Shown here: positions 58,104 to 64,000 of the stretch, piece after piece | Layout of the letters: every line of letters begins with the position of its first letter | Numbering within the stretch: the first letter of the stretch is position 1 | Assembly: GCF_000235365.1 (NCBI RefSeq) | Contig: NC_016451.1 | Coordinates: forward strand, 682,001-746,000 | Source: Eremothecium cymbalariae DBVPG#7215 | Taxonomy: Eukaryota; Ascomycota; Saccharomycetes; Saccharomycetales; Saccharomycetaceae | DNA length: 64,000 bases | Reading direction: 5' to 3' | The notes under the pieces: model-generated | What the model saw: only the letters and a program-made list of their open reading frames with translations | Told to the model about the DNA's origin: nothing | Database searches by the model: none | Translations under genes and position numbers: made by a program

Positions 58104-58628
58104 TTACATAACAGTCAAGTCGCCAAACTTCTCCTTGTAGCCTGGAACATCCCATCTACCCTTCTTGACCATTTCCTCAACCTTCGCATCAATCTCCGGC
58201 TTAACTTGGGCCAACTCACTCACAGTTAGTTCATCAAAAGGCCTGGCTGACTCAATATTCTTCAAAGTCTCCTGCAAATCCTTCAACTCCTGTGCAACAA
58301 CCAACTCCGTCTCCTCCGCATTCTTCAAAGCCCTTGCCTCAAACGCCTCGATACGAGACAACTGCTTACTAACATCAACACTCACAGGCTTGTAACTGCT
58401 GAAGTACGTCTCAATCTTGTCCACAATCTCACTGTTCTTCAACACCGACCGATAGTGCGAAAAATCAACCGTCTTCGGCTGACTCTCCAACTCAAACAGC
58501 TGTCTCCTAGCCTCATCATTCCTCTTCTTGAATTGTGTCAACTGTGTTGCTGTCTTCCCCCCCAACTTCAACGACGAAATCACCTTCGCCCAGTCCAATT
58601 TGTTTGCCGCAGATTTAGCCAAAGACAT
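58104..58628 (-). CDS. ATP7: ATP synthase subunit d, Atp7
   Basis: Peripheral stalk subunit of the mitochondrial F1Fo-ATP synthase. From the ATG at 58628 the product is 174 residues, equal to S. cerevisiae, starting MSLAKSAANKLDWAKVISSL; an in-frame GTG just upstream is ignored. The chain is helical throughout, with blocks KKRNDEARRQLFELESQP and VDFSHYRSVLKNSEIVDKIE, and ends near KFGDLTVM. Like its homologues it has no classical cleaved presequence. Synteny is YKL016C, between HCS1 and PUT3. Confidence 0.97.
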   Translation of the reverse strand: MSLAKSAANKLDWAKVISSLKLGGKTATQLTQFKKRNDEARRQLFELESQPKTVDFSHYRSVLKNSEIVDKIETYFSSYKPVSVDVSKQLSRIEAFEARALKNAEETELVVAQELKDLQETLKNIESARPFDELTVSELAQVKPEIDAKVEEMVKKGRWDVPGYKEKFGDLTVM

Positions 58629-59358
58629 CCTTTCCACGCTTCCGAATACCTATTCAAGATCCCTCAAGATCTACAACTATATACATCTTTCTAAATTAAC
58701 AAATAACTCATTAACATACATAACACTTCCACTACCATTATGTTTAAAATAAAAAAATCGCCCAACCAAAAACCGTGAAAATTCCATTCTGTTCCGTTTC
58801 TCCACATTTGAACCAATAAAAACGCCGTAAATCTCACTACGCGGTGCATGGGTGTTTATCACGTGACAACAATCTACATGCGCTTTCAATCATCATCCAC
58901 CCCCTTTAGGCATTCATACTTGTTCGTTCTCCCCACCGAAGTCCACGACGAGGACATGATGCTCAGAATAGAGCCTCAGGCAAACGGAATCCGTGCGCTC
59001 GTACTTGGGACTCGCCCGGGGTTGCAGTTGGCATCTTCTGTCTTATGGAATGGTGGTGCAATCACTCACTCACACTCCTTTTCTCCACGATTGTTCCCGC
59101 AACTTCTGTATTTGGGAACAATGCAGGTCTCGAGAAAAAGTGTATAAATAAGATAAAATCAACAGCGTAAAGTGAACCAAAATTGATAACGGACTGGCTA
59201 GACTTTCGATTCAGGTGCTAAATTAGTCAGTTAGGGTTTTTGGAGCAATAACAAGGTTTTAAATTTTATATATATATAACTATTTATATATATAAGTATC
59301 GTATTCAGAAGGTTTTATTAGGTTTCCTCGTGTTATACGTGTAAAGGGCGGTGATTCC
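58629..59358. promoter_or_regulatory. ATP7-PUT3 divergent intergenic region
   Basis: 730 bases with both promoters. ATCACGTGAC at 58858-58867 is a Cbf1-type site, and TA repeats lie in the PUT3 leader (59266-59296). A 99-codon ATG-started frame (58848-59147, plus strand) resembles nothing I know and is not called as a gene. Confidence 0.45.
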
Positions 59359-61902
59359 ATGGATAAATTACCGGGACTGTTTGAATCTGTTAAAGCGCAT
59401 GATATTGAGTTCCCTAACAATCAGTTCGGGTACCGGGAGTTGATGGATACTAAGGAGGTTAGGTTGTCAGAGGATTATAAGGAGGGTGGTGGGAATAAGG
59501 AGAGGAAGAAAAGGGCGCCTTTAGCTTGTTTGAGGTGCAGGAAGCGACATGTGAGATGCCCTGGTGGGAATCCGTGTTCCAAGTGTGTTTCCGCGAATAT
59601 TGCGTGCGAGTACTTGGAGCCGAGTAAGAAGTTAATAGTATCTATGAAGTACCTGCAGAAGCTGCAGCATGACTTAGCGAAGTTGAAGAAGGAGAATGTC
59701 AATTTGCAAGCTCAGTTGAATGAGAGGATTTCTCGGCAGGATGCTTCTTCTAAAGCGGCGCTGGACGGGCTAAATCAGAGGACATTGCCCACTGGGGCGG
59801 GGGGTGAGGCAGATATAAAGTTTCACAAGAATTCTGTTGCTGGGACGGAAGATGAAGACGAGATGGTTCCTAATTTTGCTGAGAGGAGGGGGAGGTTGGT
59901 GGAATCTCGAACGGGGCAACGGTATTTTGTTGGATCATCGTCAATGACCTTATTTGGTATGGAGATTCAGTCTTTGATCCCGGAGTCTTTGAAGCAGAAA
60001 AGAAAGGCTATTGCTAGTCCTGTTTTAAAAGAGGCTAGCATTGTTTCTGGTCAGACAGGCGCTCCTGCAACGATTCAGGCGGGTGATATTGTAGATGAGG
60101 TTTTACAAGAGGAGGGCAACGCCTACAAGATCGTATTGGCGAAGAATGAGCATAATGAAGATATGAGTTTTAACTTTACGTTACCTGCATACTCATATGC
60201 TATGCTTTTAGTGGATACATTTGTCAATTATAATGATGGTTGTTTTTACTTCTTCAATGAAGGGATTGTGAAGGAAAATTTACGACTCTCCTATGAGGGG
60301 ATTGCTTGTTTTGAGGATCACACACTACAGACAATATGGCTTTGTAAAGTTTTGTTGATATTCGCCACTGGAGAAATGTACTTAGGATGCGCTGATAGTT
60401 GCAGTGATACGAACTCCCCTAGTGAGAATCCGTTATTGCCAGGATCGGGTTTCTTTGAGCAGGCATCTCAAATATTTGGTTTCCTATTTTCAAATGGGCG
60501 AATTGAAAACGTTACCAACGAAGGGGGGATAGAGTTGATGTTATTATATGCATTTTATCTACAAGTTGCTGACTGCACAGTCGCTTCTTATTTTTATTTT
60601 GGACAAGCTCTAAGAGCAAGTTTGATATTAGGATGGCATGTCGATGCTCAAAGAGACGTATTAACACGTTTTGATTTGGAACATCGTAGAAGATTATGGT
60701 GGACTGTTTATATGTTTGAAAGAATGTTAAGTAGCAAGGCAGGTTTACCTTTAAGTTTTTCAGATGACACAATTGCAACGGAATTACCTGACGACTTTGA
60801 TATGTCCAATCCACCTAAGGGTTGTGAGCACTACATTTTTCCCGAAGCTGAATATATCACAAATTGTGTCAGAATTACGCAATTGAATGCACAAATTTTA
60901 AAAAAGTTATACCAAAAGCAACCGGATTCGAACATTTTGCCCATATTGAAGGACATTGTTATGCAATTGCTAGAGTGGAGGACAAGTCTATCAGATTTCC
61001 TGCAGGTTGATTTCACTCAAAAGGACCTGAAAATATCTCGGTTATGTACCAATATGTTTACTGAGTATTTCCAAGGGTTGAATTTGGCTATAAGGCCTTT
61101 ATTATTCCATTTCGCCTCCAAACAACTGGCAAGTTTTGAGACTTCTAATACCTACATAAACTTACTGAACTATTCAAAAACAATCTCATCTCTTTTGAAT
61201 TGTTCTCTGCAAGCGTCAATCAACTCAATAAGATCTTTATGGGCAATGATGTCCCAAAATATGGTTGCAATTTTTGGTTATATGGAGAGAGAGTACCTTT
61301 TTACATCAGCATGTACTCTTGTATTATTCAACGCAGCCTTTGGTATACATGAGCAAACTTATCAACATCTAGATCATGCTTTAAAGATATTTAGTAAAAT
61401 GAGAAATTCAGGGAATCATCCTGCTGGCCTTCGTAGGGCGCAATTGTTAAGACTAATGAGTGATCTAGATTTCCACGATGTTATGAAAGATCTGATAGCA
61501 AAACATGCTGATACTGTGAAACCAGATCCTCAGTGTAATGATGAGGATTCTGAGAAAAAAATTAATGTAGTTCGACAACTACATGCACTTTCTCCAACTG
61601 GGAGCGTCAACAGTGGTTCTGGTATATCATGTGATTCGGTGGCACCAGATTTAACTGACCTTTCAAAAAACGAGGCCCAAACTATCGAGAAAAATGTTAG
61701 CAGGTTAGACTTGCAGACCCTTGACATGCATAATGACTTACAAGAAATGTTGGATAATCTGAATGAAATTGGCAAATGTGATGATCAGTTATGGAAAGAA
61801 ATTACGGATCAGGCTATGTGGTTGGGAAATGCAATGGATCCAGCATGCGCTTTGGGGAACGAATCAGACTTTTATAAATCAAATCCCCTTAATTTTAAAT
61901 GA
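59359..61902 (+). CDS. PUT3: Proline utilisation activator Put3
   Basis: Zn2Cys6 activator that binds CGG-N10-CCG sites and induces PUT1 and PUT2 when proline is present. The 847-residue product (S. cerevisiae 979) has the zinc cluster at 57-83 (Cys57, 60, 67, 73, 76, 83, with CRKRHVRCPGGNPCSKC) and the characteristic linker EYLEPSKKLIVSMKYLQKLQ leading into a coiled coil, the parts that set Put3 site spacing. The fungal transcription factor homology domain lies at about 285-560 (HRRRLWWTVYMFERMLSSKAGLPLS). The C-terminus is acidic and may activate. Synteny is YKL015W. Confidence 0.94.
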   Translation: MDKLPGLFESVKAHDIEFPNNQFGYRELMDTKEVRLSEDYKEGGGNKERKKRAPLACLRCRKRHVRCPGGNPCSKCVSANIACEYLEPSKKLIVSMKYLQKLQHDLAKLKKENVNLQAQLNERISRQDASSKAALDGLNQRTLPTGAGGEADIKFHKNSVAGTEDEDEMVPNFAERRGRLVESRTGQRYFVGSSSMTLFGMEIQSLIPESLKQKRKAIASPVLKEASIVSGQTGAPATIQAGDIVDEVLQEEGNAYKIVLAKNEHNEDMSFNFTLPAYSYAMLLVDTFVNYNDGCFYFFNEGIVKENLRLSYEGIACFEDHTLQTIWLCKVLLIFATGEMYLGCADSCSDTNSPSENPLLPGSGFFEQASQIFGFLFSNGRIENVTNEGGIELMLLYAFYLQVADCTVASYFYFGQALRASLILGWHVDAQRDVLTRFDLEHRRRLWWTVYMFERMLSSKAGLPLSFSDDTIATELPDDFDMSNPPKGCEHYIFPEAEYITNCVRITQLNAQILKKLYQKQPDSNILPILKDIVMQLLEWRTSLSDFLQVDFTQKDLKISRLCTNMFTEYFQGLNLAIRPLLFHFASKQLASFETSNTYINLLNYSKTISSLLNCSLQASINSIRSLWAMMSQNMVAIFGYMEREYLFTSACTLVLFNAAFGIHEQTYQHLDHALKIFSKMRNSGNHPAGLRRAQLLRLMSDLDFHDVMKDLIAKHADTVKPDPQCNDEDSEKKINVVRQLHALSPTGSVNSGSGISCDSVAPDLTDLSKNEAQTIEKNVSRLDLQTLDMHNDLQEMLDNLNEIGKCDDQLWKEITDQAMWLGNAMDPACALGNESDFYKSNPLNFK

Positions 61903-62016
61903 TTAATAACATCTACTGTTCTATAATTGGCTACCCCAAAACTTATTTCCTAGAAAAAGCGTTCGCATTTTTAGTTCTCATACTTATATAGATATGCATG
62001 TATTTGTTCATATGTG

Positions 62017-62066
<50 letters not shown>
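62017..62066. repeat. (TA)n microsatellite
   Basis: About 24 TA dinucleotides between the convergent 3' ends of PUT3 and URB1. A likely site of length variation and of assembly uncertainty. Confidence 0.85.
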
Positions 62067-62067
<1 letters not shown>

Positions 62068-62098
62068 CAGACAAAAATTATAAGCGTTGGTAGTTGAA

Positions 62099-64000
62099 TC
62101 ACTGACGTATTTTCTTGATGATGCTACCTACATCATCTTCACACCATTCTTTGAGTCTTTTCTGGGATCCAACTATAACGGAGTAACCTAAAGCCAATTC
62201 TTGATTATTTAGCTTTTCTTGTCTGAATGTCATTTCTTCCATTTTATTCTTCTTCCAGCTACCTGTCGGAATAGATATTAATTCATGGACTCTTCTTGCA
62301 GCTATTAGTTTCTGTTGTTCCACATGAGCAATTCCAGCAGATCTAGTAATCAATATTGAACCACCTGATTCAATTCGTTGAGCTTTGAACATAATAGAGT
62401 TGATATCTGTTCTTGATTTCATGCTTAGATAGGGAGAATTTTGGAGGTTCATTAACCACTCAAACAAATTCTTAGACTTCAATAGATGGACATCATTTTT
62501 TGAACGAAGGCCTCTATTCAGAGTATCTAACAACCACTGTAAGTTTCGATAATAATTCTCACTGTCTTCAGAATTTTGGGGTGATATGATGGGTTTGAGT
62601 AACGGCACATCTTTGACATTAATTAATGGAGATGATAAAACCCAACGATAGGCTTTTTCATACAAGGATGATCGCGGTTGGGTTAAATTATCTATCAATC
62701 TCGAAATTGCATACCATATAATTGGTGGTACATCGCCCAAACTAATTTTCTGTTCATTGGAGCTTTGAGTAAATGTGTAGATTATCTTGGTTAATAAGAT
62801 CTTAAATATGTTACTCCCTTTAAACTGACTCTTACCTTGCAAGGAACCTAGCATTTGTTCAACAATAGTAAATGCGATATTAGACACTTCAGGTCTAGAA
62901 TCAGAAAGAGACATAATTACGAATTGAAATATTTTACTGTCCAAAAGCGTCTTTACTTCGAACTTGTAATTAATATGCCCATCATCAGTAAGTTGCTGTC
63001 TGACTAATTCATCATTATTGATGACAAGCAACAAAACAAATAGTGCGTCATATACTTGGTAGTTAGAACTCTTTGTTGAAAGTTCAAATTGTTTGAAGTA
63101 TTCTTGAATTTTATGCCAGGAGGTGTTTGAATAAATTTCTACTTCTAAACCAATATAATCAAGCTTGGGATAATTTTGAATGGAATTTTCAAGTACATCT
63201 TTATCCAAAGTAACTAGATATCCCTCATTTTTCTTCTCAATCAAATTAGGTAGTGTAATCAATTCTCGTTCTGTAGTTGTCAGGGAATCCAAAAATTCCC
63301 ACGAATAAATATGATTAATCCATGAAACAGAAATAGTTGCCTCAATCCTTTCTAAAATTTGTAATATCAATCTATCATGAGGTCTTATTGTGCCACCATA
63401 GACCGTTAACAACTTTTCCTGAAGAGATGTGCTTGAGTTTTTTGAAACGTCTTTTGAGAATAAGTTAGAAATAATAACCATTGACAAATACTGAGAGTAT
63501 TTAGCCGCATTCCGGTCATAGACAGGGACAAGGTTATTGTTGATAAATATTTGCAGTAATTTCTCGCTCTCTATCGATGTACTAATGCCACCCAATATTA
63601 AAATACTTGCATATTCTAAGATGTCATCATGTTTAACCCATTCTCGGCTAAGCAAGACCTCAAGCTGAGAATTTACTGAATTTTTATTAGCCAGCGTCCA
63701 AATGTTATTCTCTAAGGCAAAGTATTTAAATTGCGACAGCAACTGAATAAAATCTTGATGTAGTCGTTGATTTTCTGCCAAATTTTTTGTTATGAATAGT
63801 ATCATCTTATTCAACCAGGTTCTGATAATGTTTTTTTCTGAGGGAAAGCAGATTGTAATAAACTTTACAGTTAGTTCCGTGAATCTCAACTCATTGTTGG
63901 ACGTTATGCATTCTATAATGGAATTCTTATCCTCATTGGATAGCATTGAATGGCAGCTGCAAAATAAATTAAGAGAATCTTTTAGCATTTTATTTTCAAC
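62099..64000 (-). CDS. URB1: Ribosome biogenesis factor Urb1 (Npa1), 3' part only
   Basis: Nucleolar protein of early pre-60S particles, needed for 25S and 5.8S rRNA production. The window holds the last ~633 codons; the frame stays open to the right edge, so the start lies outside (the S. cerevisiae protein is about 1764 residues). It is helical throughout. The C-terminal region (about the last 180 residues, with SRTDINSIMFKAQRIE and IARRVHELISIP-like sequence) matches the conserved end of Urb1/NopRA1 proteins as I recall it. Its position after PUT3, convergent, fits YKL014C. Identification rests largely on synteny. Confidence 0.85.
   Translation of the reverse strand, partial: VENKMLKDSLNLFCSCHSMLSNEDKNSIIECITSNNELRFTELTVKFITICFPSEKNIIRTWLNKMILFITKNLAENQRLHQDFIQLLSQFKYFALENNIWTLANKNSVNSQLEVLLSREWVKHDDILEYASILILGGISTSIESEKLLQIFINNNLVPVYDRNAAKYSQYLSMVIISNLFSKDVSKNSSTSLQEKLLTVYGGTIRPHDRLILQILERIEATISVSWINHIYSWEFLDSLTTTERELITLPNLIEKKNEGYLVTLDKDVLENSIQNYPKLDYIGLEVEIYSNTSWHKIQEYFKQFELSTKSSNYQVYDALFVLLLVINNDELVRQQLTDDGHINYKFEVKTLLDSKIFQFVIMSLSDSRPEVSNIAFTIVEQMLGSLQGKSQFKGSNIFKILLTKIIYTFTQSSNEQKISLGDVPPIIWYAISRLIDNLTQPRSSLYEKAYRWVLSSPLINVKDVPLLKPIISPQNSEDSENYYRNLQWLLDTLNRGLRSKNDVHLLKSKNLFEWLMNLQNSPYLSMKSRTDINSIMFKAQRIESGGSILITRSAGIAHVEQQKLIAARRVHELISIPTGSWKKNKMEEMTFRQEKLNNQELALGYSVIVGSQKRLKEWCEDDVGSIIKKIRQ

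Noticed and set aside
1..64000. tRNA genes, Ty elements, solo LTRs, CRISPR arrays
   Set aside because: I looked for B-box sequences on both strands in the gaps and found only coding matches (for example in ARO2, PHO2 and HUL5); no long terminal repeats or regular spacer arrays were seen. This was by eye, so tRNAscan-SE would be decisive.

Overview
This is a nuclear chromosome segment from a budding yeast of the Saccharomycetaceae. The evidence is closely packed, mostly intron-free genes that align over almost their full length with known Saccharomyces cerevisiae proteins, rare short introns with 5'-end positions and TACTAAC/GACTAAC branch points, an AT-rich base composition, and a conserved local gene order. 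Gene order points to a lineage that did not go through the yeast whole-genome duplication (Eremothecium, Kluyveromyces, Lachancea or similar; I cannot name the species). Genes that sit on paired S. cerevisiae regions (YDL106-117 with YGL141-148; YKL014-020 with YIR025-026) are interleaved here in single copy.

Layout. Bases 1-18.3 kb follow YDL112-117 (TRM3, ATG20, a YDL114W-like dehydrogenase, IWR1, then NUP84 and CYK3), with the ribosomal gene RPL9 and a small secreted WSC-domain gene inserted, then ARO2. Bases 18.9-32.9 kb alternate YGL and YDL genes: TIP20, ROG1, MRF1, KIN28, an L-2-hydroxyglutarate dehydrogenase-like gene with no S. cerevisiae counterpart that I know of, MSS2, GPI10, HUL5. 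Bases 33.2-46.5 kb hold EAR1, ALD2/3, CEP3 and MLH1 (the YMR167-171 block) with PHO2 (YDL106) in the middle. PHO2 is flanked by the two least gene-dense stretches of the window (1.6 kb and 2.7 kb). Bases 46.7-64 kb hold an SPT23/MGA2 gene, RAM2, YVH1, MND2, a DUF1748 mitochondrial protein, SWD2, HCS1, ATP7, PUT3 and the 3' part of URB1.

Most genes are housekeeping: tRNA modification, autophagy and endosomal sorting, nuclear pore, cytokinesis, shikimate pathway, ER tethering, mitochondrial translation and respiration, GPI anchors, proteasome-linked ubiquitination, DNA repair, kinetochore, transcription. Three of them carry a short spliced 5' exon reconstructed here (KIN28, MLH1, the DUF1748 gene); in each case the unspliced message meets a stop codon soon after the 5' splice site.

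The observation most worth following up is in ATG20. The reading frame stops in the middle of the membrane-binding BAR domain exactly at the sequence A AAA AAC TAA, and the rest of the protein continues without interruption in the -1 frame. A AAA AAC is a classic -1 frameshift heptamer, so this is either programmed frameshifting of a yeast autophagy gene or a lost A in a six-A run. No tRNA, rRNA, transposon, LTR, CRISPR or centromere was found by eye.
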